Source of the DNA: Demequina oxidasica
Lineage (GTDB): Bacteria > Actinomycetota > Actinomycetes > Actinomycetales > Demequinaceae
Reading direction: 5' to 3'
DNA: 64,000 nucleotides
Assembly: GCF_000975115.1 (NCBI RefSeq)
Contig: NZ_BBRE01000001.1
Span: forward strand, 1,083,322-1,147,321
This document shows, piece after piece, positions 36,916 to 47,127 of the stretch (positions are counted from its first letter, which is position 1; every line of letters starts with the position of its first letter). Position numbers and translations under genes: made by a program. The notes under the pieces are model-generated. The model was not told the DNA's origin. It saw only the letters and a list, made by a program, of their open reading frames with translations, and did no database searches.

Positions 36916-36936
36916 TGTGGATAATGCTGTGGACAA
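36916..36936 (+). promoter_or_regulatory. Two perfect DnaA boxes before dnaA
   Basis: TGTGGATAA (36916-36924) and TGTGGACAA (36928-36936) are exact DnaA boxes, same orientation, three bases apart, 21 bases before the dnaA start codon. They suggest autoregulation of dnaA and may contribute to the origin. Confidence 0.85.
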
Positions 36937-36957
36937 GCAGAAAGGGCGAACGTAAAC

Positions 36958-38343
36958 GTGGCTTCAGACGAGTTGACTCAGACCATCGATGAGGTGTGGT
37001 CGCAAGCGGTCGACTTGCTGCACGAGGACGATGAGCTTTCGCCCCAGAACCGTTCCTTCCTCCGCCTGATCAAGCCACTGGCTGTCGTCGAGGGCAACGT
37101 GTTCTTGGCGGTCGCCGAGGAGTTCACCAAGAACAAGGTTGAGTCCACCATTCGTGGTCCACTCACCGAGGCGCTCAGTGAGGTCATCGGACACGACATT
37201 CGGATCGCCGTCACTGTCGACTCTTCCATTCGCCCGCCCAGCCCCGCTCGCGCGAACGATGACGGTGAGCACCACACCCCGCGGCCACCGCGCCGGGTCG
37301 CTCCCATCGAAGATCCGCACCTTAACCCCAGGTACACGTTCGACACCTTCGTCATTGGCTCGTCCAATCGCTTTGCGCACGCCGCGGCGCTAGCCGTCGC
37401 CGAGTCACCCGGCAAGACCTACAACCCGCTCTTCATCTACGGCGACTCCGGACTGGGCAAGACCCACCTGCTGCATGCGATCGGTCACTACACTCGCCAC
37501 CTGAAGCCAGACACTCGGGTGCGCTATGTGAACTCCGAGGAGTTCACCAACGACTTCATTAACTCGATTCGAGACGATCGGTCACTGAGCTTCAAGCGCC
37601 AGTATCGCGAAGTCGATGTATTGCTGGTCGACGACATTCAGTTCCTGCAGGGCAAGGAACAGACTCTCGAGGAGTTTTTCCACACTTTCAATGCTCTGCA
37701 TAACGCTGGCAAGCACGTGGTCATCACTGCTGACGTCAGTCCGCGAAACCTGGCCGGCATCGAAGACCGCATGCGCACCCGGTTCGAGTGGGGCCTCATG
37801 ACCGACGTGCAGCCGCCCGACCTCGAAACCCGCATCGCCATCCTTCGCAAGAAGGCACAGGCGGACGATGTCCAGGCCCCAGGCGACGTGCTCGAGTACA
37901 TCGGCTCCAACATCACCAGCAATATCCGCGAGTTGGAGGGCGCGCTTATTCGCGTCACCGCGTTCGCCGCGCTCAACAAGCAGCCGGTTGACCTGAGCCT
38001 CGCCCAGGTGGTGCTCAAGGATCTAATCTCTGACGACGATTCCGAGATCACCGCGGCAACCATCATCTCGATCACTGCCGAGTACTTCAGCATCACGATC
38101 GACGAGCTCACGGGCACCAGTCGTAGCCGTGTCTACGTCACGGCACGGCAAATCGCGATGTACCTCTGCCGCCAACTCACCGACCTTTCGCTACCCAAGA
38201 TCGGCGACCACTTTGGCGGCAAGGACCACACCACGGTGATGTACGCGGTCAAGAAGGTCGAAGACCAAATCGCGCAGCGTCGTCAGATGTACAACCAGGT
38301 CAACGAGATCCACGCCCGCATTAAGCAGCAGTCGCGCGGCTAG
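36958..38343 (+). CDS. dnaA: Chromosomal replication initiator DnaA
   Basis: Initiator that melts oriC and loads DnaB. Domain I is at about 1-90, a short linker follows, then the AAA+ domain with Walker [12 protein letters not shown] (162-172) and Walker [13 protein letters not shown]. Domain IV ends with the box-binding signature [16 protein letters not shown]. At 461 residues it is shorter than many actinobacterial DnaA proteins because the linker (domain II) is small. GTG start at 36958. It overlaps the convergent TPR gene by four bases. Confidence 0.98.
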   Translation: MASDELTQTIDEVWSQAVDLLHEDDELSPQNRSFLRLIKPLAVVEGNVFLAVAEEFTKNKVESTIRGPLTEALSEVIGHDIRIAVTVDSSIRPPSPARANDDGEHHTPRPPRRVAPIEDPHLNPRYTFDTFVIGSSNRFAHAAALAVAESPGKTYNPLFIYGDSGLGKTHLLHAIGHYTRHLKPDTRVRYVNSEEFTNDFINSIRDDRSLSFKRQYREVDVLLVDDIQFLQGKEQTLEEFFHTFNALHNAGKHVVITADVSPRNLAGIEDRMRTRFEWGLMTDVQPPDLETRIAILRKKAQADDVQAPGDVLEYIGSNITSNIRELEGALIRVTAFAALNKQPVDLSLAQVVLKDLISDDDSEITAATIISITAEYFSITIDELTGTSRSRVYVTARQIAMYLCRQLTDLSLPKIGDHFGGKDHTTVMYAVKKVEDQIAQRRQMYNQVNEIHARIKQQSRG

Positions 38344-38834
38344 TGCTTGGTGATGCCCTCCGCATAGGCCTTCATGGAACGGTTGTACCTGGGCAGCGTC
38401 TCCGCGAGACCCAAGAGCGCCACTTGCAGGCCTAACGTGGTGAGACCCAGATCGTGGAGCGCTAGCGCACGCACCAGCGCGGGCGCTTGCCCCACGACGG
38501 CCGATGCATCGGTTCCGGTCGCTTCCCAGGCATCCAGGACGGCGAGGCACTCCTTGGCGGAGCCCTCGGCGCGCAGCGAGCTCGCTAGTTGCAACGAGGC
38601 CTGAGGCGCACGCTCGTGGTCAAGACCCGCCTCGATGGCGTGTCGATACAGCTCGATGGCACTGCGGGTCATGCCAAGCGAGTCGTGAATCGACGCCCAC
38701 TCAAACAGGGCGGCCCCATCACCCACATCGCGTTGTGCGATCAGTTCTCGCATCTGATCGAGCATCTCTGCCGGCCTCGTATCATCCATTTGGGCCCAAA
38801 ACTGGTCAATGTGTGCTTCCCACGAGGTATTCAT
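38340..38834 (-). CDS. Tetratricopeptide-repeat protein between dnaA and dnaN
   Basis: A 164-residue, all-helical protein. [30 protein letters not shown] and the following [24 protein letters not shown] are TPR units, matching the TPR_5 group of small soluble proteins. It is read toward dnaA and overlaps its stop by four bases. No signal peptide or membrane helix is visible. The gene sits in what is usually the oriC spacer of actinobacteria, so it shortens the non-coding part to about 460 bases. A protein-binding scaffold is expected; the partner is unknown. Confidence 0.8.
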   Translation of the reverse strand: MNTSWEAHIDQFWAQMDDTRPAEMLDQMRELIAQRDVGDGAALFEWASIHDSLGMTRSAIELYRHAIEAGLDHERAPQASLQLASSLRAEGSAKECLAVLDAWEATGTDASAVVGQAPALVRALALHDLGLTTLGLQVALLGLAETLPRYNRSMKAYAEGITKH

Positions 38835-38861
38835 GGGTCCATTCTCACGAGTTTTCAGTGA

Positions 38862-39295
38862 TCATGCGGACGCCATCACTATGTCGTTCCGTCCAGTTTG
38901 ATGTCGTTAGCCCGTCGTGCACACCTGTGAATAACTATGTGCATACTCGTGGAGACAAGCGTGAGCGTCCGTGGACGAGATGTGAAGAAATCACAAGTTC
39001 TGTGGGCGGGGGATCCGTCGTTCACAACCCGCCTGTCGTTCATCAACGTGCTATCCGCAATTCGTTCACAACCCAATATTGTGATTTACCAGCCTGATCG
39101 AACGATCTCCACAGTTTCACCGGTGCCTATGACTACTACTCATCTTCTTCTCTAGGTTTTCCACTGGTCCTTCATAAGGCTCACGCCACCCCGGCATCAC
39201 ACCCGTTGTCCGAGCTTGCTGGTTAGATGGATTCAACCCTTGTCATTCAGACCCAGTCTTGCCGTAGTCTGTCCGACAGACCCGAGGAGTATTCA
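38862..39295. other. Candidate oriC (dnaA-dnaN spacer)
   Basis: No gene is seen. It holds TGTGAATAA (38926, 8/9 to a DnaA box), TGTGCATAC, CGTGGACGA, ATCTCCACA and TTTTCCACT (7/9 each). A 12-mer CGTTCACAACCC occurs twice 44 bases apart (39019 and 39063). The segment around 39050-39090 is locally AT-rich (CAATATTGTGATTTACC). Gene order and the switch of gene direction at about 36.8 kb support an origin here, but no box is perfect; the perfect ones lie before dnaA. Confidence 0.6.
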
Positions 39296-40423
39296 ATGAA
39301 GTTTTCCGTCGACCGCGACGTACTGGCTGACGCCGTTGCCTGGACTTCGCGCGCCGTTCCGGCGCGACCACCCGTTCCGGTCCTCGCCGGCGTCCGCATC
39401 GTCGCCGACGACTCGGGCACTGTGAGGCTCGCCAGCTTCGACTATGAAGTCTCCGCCCGCAGCGAGTTTGCTGCCGACGTTGAGACCCCTGGTGAGGTTC
39501 TAGTCTCCGGTCGTTTGCTCAAGGAAATCGCGAACGCTCTGCCACACAAGCCGGTGCAGTTCGTCCTCGATGGCACTAAGGTCGCGGTCACGTGTGGTGC
39601 TTCGCGATTCACCCTTGCGACCATGCCCGTTGACCAGTACCCCACCCTTCCCGAGTTCCCCGCACAGTCCGGCACGATTGACGGCGCGGAGTTCCAGCAC
39701 GCAGTCAGCCAGGTGACCTCCGCCGCCTCACGGGACGAGACGTTGCCGATTCTGACCGGTGTCCGGATGGAGATTGAGGGCTCGCACATTTCGCTACTCG
39801 CGACCGACCGTTACCGCCTCGCGCTACGCGAGGTGGGTTGGAAGCCGTCGTCACCCGACGCATCGGCCGTCGCGTTGGTTCGCGCCAAGACCTTGAATGA
39901 AACCGCGAAGTCGTTGAGTGCCGGTGATGTCACCGTCGCACTGAGTTCCGGCCAGGGTGTCGACCTTGTCGGATTCGAGGCGGGCGGCCTGGTCACCACG
40001 TCGCTACTGATGGACGGCGACTACCCGCAGGTACGTCGACTCTTCCCAGACGAGAGCCCCATCACAGCGGTCGTGAAGACGTCGGACCTGATCGAGGCGA
40101 CCAAGCGAGTCTCGTTGGTGGCAGAGCGCAACTCTTCCGTGCGGCTTGCCTTCACCGAAGGTGAGGTCACCCTCGATGCGGGCCAGACCGACGATGCTCA
40201 GGCTTCCGAGGCACTCGAGTGCGCACTCGATGGCGAGCCGATTGTGGTCGCCTTCAACCCCACGTTCCTGCTGGATGGCCTGAACGCTCTGGGATCCGAG
40301 TACGTGCAGTTGGGCTTCACTCAGGACACCAAGCCCGTTGAGTTCGTCGGGCTGGACAAGCCGGGCGGCACCGTCGCGTCCGAGTTCCGGTACCTGCTCG
40401 TCCCCATCCGCATCGCCTCCTAA
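39296..40423 (+). CDS. dnaN: DNA polymerase III sliding clamp (beta subunit)
   Basis: Ring-shaped clamp of three repeated domains per subunit. The 375-residue protein opens MKFSVDRDVLADAVAWTSRA, includes DRYRLALREV in domain 2, and ends FRYLLVPIRIAS, the usual clamp ending. The start at 39296 has CGAGGAG upstream; the frame is open 23 codons further back, inside the oriC spacer. It precedes recF by 11 bases. Confidence 0.98.
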   Translation: MKFSVDRDVLADAVAWTSRAVPARPPVPVLAGVRIVADDSGTVRLASFDYEVSARSEFAADVETPGEVLVSGRLLKEIANALPHKPVQFVLDGTKVAVTCGASRFTLATMPVDQYPTLPEFPAQSGTIDGAEFQHAVSQVTSAASRDETLPILTGVRMEIEGSHISLLATDRYRLALREVGWKPSSPDASAVALVRAKTLNETAKSLSAGDVTVALSSGQGVDLVGFEAGGLVTTSLLMDGDYPQVRRLFPDESPITAVVKTSDLIEATKRVSLVAERNSSVRLAFTEGEVTLDAGQTDDAQASEALECALDGEPIVVAFNPTFLLDGLNALGSEYVQLGFTQDTKPVEFVGLDKPGGTVASEFRYLLVPIRIAS

Positions 40424-40434
40424 AGCGCGCGCCG

Positions 40435-41637
40435 ATGCGCGTCACGCACCTGCAGCTCACGGATTTCCGCTCGTATGAGGGGATTGATGTGAAGTTCGGC
40501 CCTGGCGTCACCACGTTGGTCGGACGCAACGGACAGGGTAAGACCAACGTGGTCGAGGCAGTGCGGTATTTGTCCACATTGTCGAGTCACCGTGTTGCGA
40601 CCGATGCTCCGTTGATTCGCTTCGGTGCTCCGAGGGGTGTCATCGGGGCGCGGGTAGATAAGGCCGGTCGCTCTCTCTCGCTTGAGATAACGCTGGTGCC
40701 AGGCAAGGCGAACACCGCGCGCCTCAACCGCGGCACCGCACGACCACGTGATCTCATGGGAATTGTGCGGACTGTGGTCTTCGCCCCGGAAGACCTAGCG
40801 TTGGTCAAGGGAGATCCCGGCGGCCGTAGGACCTTCATGGACGAACTGTGTGTGGCACTTCAACCTGCACTCGCGGGCGACATGGCCGACTACGACCGCG
40901 TCCTCCGGCAGCGTTCCAGCATGCTGAAGAGCGCACGTCATGCACGTGGCGACCTGACGATGCTCGATGTTTGGGATGAGAAACTTGCGGATCTGGGAGG
41001 CCGGATCGTGGCGGCGCGGCGCCGCGCGGTCGCCGCGCTCGCGCCCTACGTCTCGACCGCCTACGCGGATGTTGCGCCTGACGGCGGCGACTGCCTGGTG
41101 TCCTACTCGACTTCGTTGGACCGAGGCGAGGGCCGCGACGATCACGTCGAACCTCTGCCAGCTGATGCATCGGCGGCGGATATTGGCGTTCGGCTTGTGG
41201 AACGGCTAGGTCAGCTGCGCCCCAAGGAGTTGGACCGTGGCGTGACGCTCGCGGGTCCGCACCGCGATGACCTGGAGATTCGCCTGGGCGAGATGCCGGC
41301 TAAGGGGTACGCGAGTCACGGTGAGAGTTGGTCCTGCGCGCTAGCACTGCGCTTGGGATCCTACGACTTGCTGACGGCGGATGACGGCCCGGACGCCGGC
41401 GACGATGGTGAGCCGATACTGATTCTGGACGACGTGTTTGCCGAACTTGATGCTGGCCGTCGTGCCGCACTCGCCGCGCGGCTGGTCAACGCCAGCCAGG
41501 TGTTAATCACTGCGGCCGTCGCCGAGGACGTGCCCGATGCCCTCGCAGGCGACGTCGTTCGAGTGGCCGACGGAAAAATTTTCAGCGGCGGCTCCGCCGC
41601 CGCCCCAGACCCGGCGCTTGGTTTCAAGAATGAATGA
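40435..41637 (+). CDS. recF: DNA replication and repair protein RecF
   Basis: SMC-like ATPase that helps load RecA at single-strand gaps. The 400-residue protein starts MRVTHLQLTDFRSYEG, with Walker A VGRNGQGKTNVVEAV, the signature-like GESWSCALALRLGSYDLL, and Walker B PILILDDVFAELDAGRRAAL. It follows dnaN by 11 bases and overlaps dciA by eight. The order is standard for the origin region. Confidence 0.97.
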   Translation: MRVTHLQLTDFRSYEGIDVKFGPGVTTLVGRNGQGKTNVVEAVRYLSTLSSHRVATDAPLIRFGAPRGVIGARVDKAGRSLSLEITLVPGKANTARLNRGTARPRDLMGIVRTVVFAPEDLALVKGDPGGRRTFMDELCVALQPALAGDMADYDRVLRQRSSMLKSARHARGDLTMLDVWDEKLADLGGRIVAARRRAVAALAPYVSTAYADVAPDGGDCLVSYSTSLDRGEGRDDHVEPLPADASAADIGVRLVERLGQLRPKELDRGVTLAGPHRDDLEIRLGEMPAKGYASHGESWSCALALRLGSYDLLTADDGPDAGDDGEPILILDDVFAELDAGRRAALAARLVNASQVLITAAVAEDVPDALAGDVVRVADGKIFSGGSAAAPDPALGFKNE

Positions 41638-42187
41638 CGAGGACGGAACCGGCGCCGACGAGACTGAGCAGAATCCGCCGGCCACTCGCAAGGACGGCGC
41701 GGACCTAGCTCGCGAGGCGATGGCCCGGGCTCGCGCATCGGCTCGCGAACGCGGTGCGTATCGCACCTCACCCAAGGCGGCTCGCGTGAAGCGCGAGACT
41801 AAGCGGCGTGAGAGCCAGCCGTTCCAGGGTGGCCGAGACCCGCTCGCGATGAGTGATGCAGTGGATACGCTGATGCGTCGCATGGGTTGGACTGAGCAAC
41901 TCGAAGTGTCGGGAGTAACGGGTCGCTGGCGCGAAGTGGTGGGCGACCAAATTGCGGATCACTGCGAACCATTGGGTTTTGACGAGGGCATCCTGACGGT
42001 GAAGGCTAGTTCTACCGCGTGGGCCACCCAGCTCACCATCATGTCGGGCCAGATTCGCCACCGGATCAATGAGGAGTTTGGCCGCGACATCGTGCGCGAG
42101 ATCAAGGTTGCCGGTCCCACCACCCGCTCCTGGACCAAGGGTCCACGCACGGTCAAGGGCCGCGGCCCTCGAGATACTTACGGATGA
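41630..42187 (+). CDS. dciA: DciA-like protein (DUF721)
   Basis: DUF721 proteins of the DciA type load or recruit the replicative helicase in bacteria without DnaC/DnaI. The 185-residue protein has a charged, Arg/Ala-rich N-terminal half and a C-terminal KH-like core with RWREVVGDQIADHCEP and ILTVKASSTAWATQLTIM. ATG at 41630, eight bases inside recF, so translationally coupled. The matching position in M. tuberculosis is Rv0004. The dnaB gene it probably serves is 37 kb away in this window. Confidence 0.92.
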   Translation: MNDEDGTGADETEQNPPATRKDGADLAREAMARARASARERGAYRTSPKAARVKRETKRRESQPFQGGRDPLAMSDAVDTLMRRMGWTEQLEVSGVTGRWREVVGDQIADHCEPLGFDEGILTVKASSTAWATQLTIMSGQIRHRINEEFGRDIVREIKVAGPTTRSWTKGPRTVKGRGPRDTYG

Positions 42188-42259
42188 TGCCGTTTTTGGT
42201 GGGGTGTCCCGTTCTTCACAGATAGCCGAAAATCACACAAATTCCGGCCTAAAACGCGC

Positions 42260-42265
42260 TAGAAT
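42260..42265 (+). promoter_or_regulatory. -10-like element before gyrB
   Basis: TAGAAT lies in the 136-base gap between dciA and gyrB, about 58 bases before the GTG start. This is the only clear -10-like match in the gap; no convincing -35 is seen. Confidence 0.4.
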
Positions 42266-42323
42266 GATCCGAGTTATCCTGCGTGCCGTCTAGGCGTGCG
42301 ACATCCGCTTAAAAGGGGAATTT

Positions 42324-44315
42324 GTGGCCAAGAACGACGCACAGGCGGTCGAGCCTGAATACGGTGCCGGAAATATCACCGTACTAGAGGGACTCGAGGC
42401 AGTCCGCAAGCGCCCCGGTATGTACATCGGTTCAACCGGTGAACGAGGCCTTCATCACTTGGTTTATGAGGTTGTCGACAACTCCGTTGACGAGGCGCTT
42501 GCCGGGTATTGCGACACCATCACCGTGACCTTGCTGGCCGACGGCGGCGTCCGCACCACCGACAACGGCCGCGGTATTCCCGTCGACATCCACCCCACCG
42601 AGGGCAAGCCCACGGTCGAGGTCGTCATGACGATCCTGCACGCCGGCGGTAAGTTCGGCGGGGGCGGCTACGCAGTCTCCGGTGGACTCCACGGTGTGGG
42701 TATCTCCGTCGTGAACGCGCTGAGCTCCAAGGTCGAGACGGTCGTCAAGCGCCAGGGCAACGTGTGGCGCCAGACCTTTGCCGACGGTGGTGCCCCGCAG
42801 GGCACGCTTGAGAAGGGCGAGGCCACCGAGGACACCGGAACGCAGCAGACGTTCTGGGCCGATGACACCATCTTTGAGACCACGGACTACGACTTCGAAA
42901 CGCTGCGCGCCCGCTTCCAGCAGATGGCCTTCCTGAACAAGGGCCTGGCCATCTCCCTCACGGACGAGCGTCCGGAGCACATGGAAGAGGACGAGGACGG
43001 CAACCAGACGCAGCGTGCCGTGACGTACAAGTACGACGGTGGACTTGTCGACTATGTCGCCCACCTCAACGCCGCCAAGAAGGCGGACCTCGTCCACCCC
43101 GAGGTCATCAGCTTTGAGCAGGAGAGCCCGGACAAGAAGATCTCCGCTGAACTCGCAATGCAGTGGACCAACGCCTACTCCGAGTCAGTCTTCACGTACG
43201 CCAACACGATCGCAACGACCGAGGGCGGTGCGCACGAGGAGGGCTTCCGCGCTGCGATGACCTCGCTCATCAATCGTTACGCACGCGAGAAGGGCATCCT
43301 CAAGGAGAAGGACGACAACCTCACCGGCGACGACGTCCGCGAGGGCCTGACCGCAGTCATCTCCGTCAAGCTGGCAGAACCGCAGTTCGAGGGCCAGACC
43401 AAGACCAAGCTCGGTAATACCGAGGCGAAGACCTTTGTCCAGAAGGCAGTGCACGAGCTACTCACCGACTGGTTCGACGGCCACCCCAACGAGGGCAAAG
43501 AAGTCATTCGGAAGGCGATCCAGGCGTCGCAGGCGCGCATGGCCGCACGCAAGGCACGCGAGGCCACACGTCGCAAGGGCCTGCTCGAGTCGGGCGGCAT
43601 GCCAGGAAAGCTCAAGGACTGCCAATCCAAGAACCCCGAAGAGTGTGAGATCTTCATCGTGGAGGGCGACTCCGCAGGCGGTAGCGCCGGAGCTGGTCGT
43701 GAGCCCCACAACCAGGCCATTTTGCCTATTCGCGGAAAGATCCTGAACGTCGAGCGGGCACGCCTCGACCGTGCGCTCGGCAACAACGAGGTCCAGGCCC
43801 TGATCACCGCGTTCGGCGCTGGCATTGGCGAGGACTTCGACATCGACAAGGCCAGGTACCACAAGATTGTGCTGATGGCCGATGCCGACGTCGACGGCCA
43901 GCACATTGCCACGCTGCTGCTCACACTGCTGTTCCGGTACATGCGCCCGCTGATCGAAGCCGGTTACGTGTACCTGGCGCAGCCGCCGCTGTTCAAGCTC
44001 AAGTGGACCAACGCCGACCACGAGTACGTGTACTCGGACCGCGAGCGGGATAACCGTCTCGAAGAAGGGGCCAAGGAAGGCAAGAAGATCCCCAAGGAGA
44101 ACGGCATCCAGCGCTACAAGGGTCTGGGCGAGATGAATGACGAAGAACTGCGCGTCACCACGATGGACCCGGAGACCCGCACACTGCTCAAGGTCACCAT
44201 GGACGATGCAGCAGCCGCCGAGGAAGTCTTTGTCACCCTCATGGGAGACGACGTCGAGGCACGCCGTAACTTTATCCAGCGCAACGCGAAGGACGTGAGG
44301 TTCCTTGACATCTAA
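42324..44315 (+). CDS. gyrB: DNA gyrase subunit B
   Basis: ATPase subunit of gyrase. The 663-residue protein has the GHKL site ending [21 protein letters not shown], the transducer, and the TOPRIM motifs EGDSAGGS and [12 protein letters not shown] start at 42324 with AAGGGGAA upstream. In the segment after EGDSAGGS it reads [13 protein letters not shown] where most GyrB proteins have a lysine (SAK.GR); this looks unusual and is noted separately. It overlaps gyrA by 11 bases. No intein is present. Confidence 0.98.
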   Translation: MAKNDAQAVEPEYGAGNITVLEGLEAVRKRPGMYIGSTGERGLHHLVYEVVDNSVDEALAGYCDTITVTLLADGGVRTTDNGRGIPVDIHPTEGKPTVEVVMTILHAGGKFGGGGYAVSGGLHGVGISVVNALSSKVETVVKRQGNVWRQTFADGGAPQGTLEKGEATEDTGTQQTFWADDTIFETTDYDFETLRARFQQMAFLNKGLAISLTDERPEHMEEDEDGNQTQRAVTYKYDGGLVDYVAHLNAAKKADLVHPEVISFEQESPDKKISAELAMQWTNAYSESVFTYANTIATTEGGAHEEGFRAAMTSLINRYAREKGILKEKDDNLTGDDVREGLTAVISVKLAEPQFEGQTKTKLGNTEAKTFVQKAVHELLTDWFDGHPNEGKEVIRKAIQASQARMAARKAREATRRKGLLESGGMPGKLKDCQSKNPEECEIFIVEGDSAGGSAGAGREPHNQAILPIRGKILNVERARLDRALGNNEVQALITAFGAGIGEDFDIDKARYHKIVLMADADVDGQHIATLLLTLLFRYMRPLIEAGYVYLAQPPLFKLKWTNADHEYVYSDRERDNRLEEGAKEGKKIPKENGIQRYKGLGEMNDEELRVTTMDPETRTLLKVTMDDAAAAEEVFVTLMGDDVEARRNFIQRNAKDVRFLDI

Positions 44316-46998
44316 TCCCATTACACCCGGCATCAGCGAGCGGGTCGTAAACCACGGAACCATCGAGGCAGTGGACCTCAATACCGAGATGCAGCGGTCC
44401 TACCTGGACTACGCCATGTCGGTCATTGTGGGACGCGCCCTCCCCGACGTTCGCGACGGACTCAAGCCCGTCCACCGGCGCGTCATGTACGCGATGTTCG
44501 ACGGCGGCTACCGCCCGGACCGCGCCTACTCGAAGTGTTCGCGCGTGGTCGGCGACGTCATGGGTAAGTTTCACCCCCACGGCGACTCGGCAATTTACGA
44601 TGCGATGGTTCGGCTGGTTCAGCCCTGGGCCCTGCGCTACCCGCTGATCGACGGCCAGGGAAACTTCGGTTCCTCTGGTAACGACGGCGCCGCCGCCTCG
44701 CGGTACACCGAGTGCAAGATGGCGCCGCTCGCCCTCGAGCTCGTCCGCGAGATCGACAAGGACACCGTCGACTTCCAGGACAACTACGACGGCCGCACGC
44801 AGGAGCCTGTCGTCCTGCCCGCACGCTTCCCCAACCTGCTGGTCAACGGCTCGTCAGGAATTGCGGTCGGTATGGCCACCAACATTCCCCCGCACAACCT
44901 CCGCGAGGTTGCCGAGGGGGTGCAGTGGTACCTGGACAACCCCACGGCTTCCCGCGAGGAGCTACTCGAGGCGCTCATCGAGCGCATCAAGGGGCCCGAC
45001 TTCCCCACCGGCGCCACAATTCTTGGCCGCCGCGGCATCGAAGAGGCGTACCGCACCGGTCGAGGCTCCGTCACGATGCGCGCGGTCGTCAACATCGAGG
45101 AGATCCAGGGCCGCATGTGCCTGGTCGTCACCGAGCTGCCGTACCAGGCCAACCGCGACAACCTGGCGATCAAGATCGCCGAGCTCGTCAAGGACGGCAA
45201 GGTGCAGGGCATCGCCGACCTGCGCGACGAGACTTCCGGTCGGACCGGCCAGCGCCTCGTCGTGGTCCTCAAGCGTGACGCCGTCGCCAAGGTTGTCCTC
45301 AACAACCTCTACAAGCACACGCAGCTGCAGGAGTCTTTCGGTTGTAACATGCTCGCGATCGTGGACGGCGTGCCCCGCACGCTCGCCCTTGACGGATTCG
45401 TTCGGCACTGGGTCACGCACCAGCTCGAGGTCATCGTCCGCCGCACGCGGTACCGCTTGCGTGAGGCCGAGCGCGAGGCTCACATCCTGCAGGGCTACCT
45501 CAAGGCGCTCGACGCGATCGACGAGGTCATTGCCCTCATCCGCCGCTCGCCCACTGTGGACGAGGCCCGCGCGGGTCTGATGGAGCTACTTGACGTGGAC
45601 GAGGTCCAGGCGACCGCGATCCTCAACCTGCAGCTCCGCCGCCTCGCGGCACTCGAGCAGCAGTCCATCACCTCGCAGTACGAGGCGCTCATGACGGAGA
45701 TCAAGGATCTCAACTCGATTCTTGAGTCGCAGGACCGCCAGCGCGCGATCATCGGCGAGGAGCTCGGCGAGATTGTCCGCAAGTACGGCGACGACCGCCG
45801 CACGGAGATCTCGCTGTTCGATGGCGAGGTCAACATGGAAGACCTCATCGCCGAAGAGGAGGTAGTCGTCACGATCACCTCGGGCGGCTACGCCAAGCGC
45901 ACCCGCTCGGACCAGTACCGCGCGCAGAAGCGTGGCGGTAAGGGAATCCGCGGCGCCACGCTGCGTAGTGATGACATGGTCGACACCTTCATGGTCACGA
46001 CGACGCATCACTGGCTGCTGTTCTTCACGAACATGGGCCGCGTGTATCGCGCCAAGGGTTACGACCTGCCCGAGGGCGGCCGCGACTCCAAGGGCCAGCA
46101 CGTCGCGAACCTGCTCGAGTTCCAGCCGGGCGAGGAGATCGCCCAGGTCATGGACCTGCGTACCTACGCCGACAAGCCGTACCTGGTGCTTGCCACCAAG
46201 CGCGGCCTGGTCAAGAAGAGCCGCCTGGAGGATTACGACTCGAACCGCTCGCGCGGTCTGATCGCGATCAACCTGCGGGACGTCGAGGGCGAGGACGGCG
46301 AATTGCGTCCCGACGAGTTGGTCGCTGCGCGACTAGTCTCCGACGACGACGACCTCATGCTGGTATCCCGCAAGGGTCAGTCCCTCCGCTTCAACGCGCA
46401 CGACGGCGAGTTGCGTCCCACCGGACGTGCGACCTCAGGCGTCAAGGGCATGAGCTTCCGCGACGAGGACGAGCTGCTGGCGATGGACGTCATCGCCGCA
46501 GGCGTTCCCGAGGCGGGAGATGAGTCGGAAGACGACGCGGCGGACGATGCCGTGGTCACCGATACCGAGGGTCCCTACTCATTTGTGGTCACCGAACACG
46601 GGTTTGCCAAGCGCACCGCGGCATCGGCCTGGCGCGCGAAGCACCGCGGTGGCCTTGGCGTCAAGGTCGCCAAGTTGACCGAGGAGCGCGGCGACCTGAT
46701 CGGCGCACTGCTCGTGGACGAGGGCGACGAGGTGCTGGTCATCATGCAGTCCGGCAAGGTGCTGCGCTCGAGCGTGGACCAGGTCGACGCACGCGGCAAG
46801 AACACCATGGGCGTGACCTTCGCGAAGCCCGCCAAGGGAGACCGCATCATCGGCATCGCGCGCAACGTCGAGCGCAAGCTTGCCGGTGACGATGAGGCGG
46901 AAGGCGACGCGGAGGCCCCAGCCGCTGCAGCATCGGGCGACGTGGTGGAAGCCGCCCCCGAGGCAACCGCTGAAGCCGAGCCGACCACCGAAGACTAG
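44305..46998 (+). CDS. gyrA: DNA gyrase subunit A
   Basis: Breaks and rejoins DNA. The 897-residue protein has the quinolone region [17 protein letters not shown] with Ser and Asp at the usual resistance positions (susceptible-type), the catalytic Tyr in ASRYTECKM, and the GyrA box [10 protein letters not shown] in the C-terminal propeller. An acidic insertion at about 734-752 ([15 protein letters not shown]) lies between propeller blades, and the last 35 residues are Ala/Glu/Asp-rich. The start is TTG at 44305 inside gyrB with GAGG upstream. No intein is present. Confidence 0.98.
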   Translation: MTSNPITPGISERVVNHGTIEAVDLNTEMQRSYLDYAMSVIVGRALPDVRDGLKPVHRRVMYAMFDGGYRPDRAYSKCSRVVGDVMGKFHPHGDSAIYDAMVRLVQPWALRYPLIDGQGNFGSSGNDGAAASRYTECKMAPLALELVREIDKDTVDFQDNYDGRTQEPVVLPARFPNLLVNGSSGIAVGMATNIPPHNLREVAEGVQWYLDNPTASREELLEALIERIKGPDFPTGATILGRRGIEEAYRTGRGSVTMRAVVNIEEIQGRMCLVVTELPYQANRDNLAIKIAELVKDGKVQGIADLRDETSGRTGQRLVVVLKRDAVAKVVLNNLYKHTQLQESFGCNMLAIVDGVPRTLALDGFVRHWVTHQLEVIVRRTRYRLREAEREAHILQGYLKALDAIDEVIALIRRSPTVDEARAGLMELLDVDEVQATAILNLQLRRLAALEQQSITSQYEALMTEIKDLNSILESQDRQRAIIGEELGEIVRKYGDDRRTEISLFDGEVNMEDLIAEEEVVVTITSGGYAKRTRSDQYRAQKRGGKGIRGATLRSDDMVDTFMVTTTHHWLLFFTNMGRVYRAKGYDLPEGGRDSKGQHVANLLEFQPGEEIAQVMDLRTYADKPYLVLATKRGLVKKSRLEDYDSNRSRGLIAINLRDVEGEDGELRPDELVAARLVSDDDDLMLVSRKGQSLRFNAHDGELRPTGRATSGVKGMSFRDEDELLAMDVIAAGVPEAGDESEDDAADDAVVTDTEGPYSFVVTEHGFAKRTAASAWRAKHRGGLGVKVAKLTEERGDLIGALLVDEGDEVLVIMQSGKVLRSSVDQVDARGKNTMGVTFAKPAKGDRIIGIARNVERKLAGDDEAEGDAEAPAAAASGDVVEAAPEATAEAEPTTED

Positions 46999-47003
46999 AA
47001 ACG

Positions 47004-47050
47004 CAAAGAGCCCGGGCGTCCTCCTGAACGGAGGGTGACCCGGGCTTTTG
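47004..47050 (+). terminator. Terminator after gyrA
   Basis: A long imperfect stem: AAGAGCCCGGG and CCTCC on the left pair with GGAGG and CCCGGGCTTTT on the right, followed by TTTTG, six bases past the gyrA stop. Confidence 0.9.
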
Positions 47051-47127
47051 CGTTTGTGCCGATGTCGCTCTGTGCGTTGAGAAGGACAACCGAGTGGGTT
47101 GACCGTCTCAACGCCCATTATTTCTGC

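Noticed and set aside
3151-46998. Inteins in dnaB, gyrB or gyrA
   Set aside because: The conserved motifs of all three proteins run without interruption and lengths are normal.
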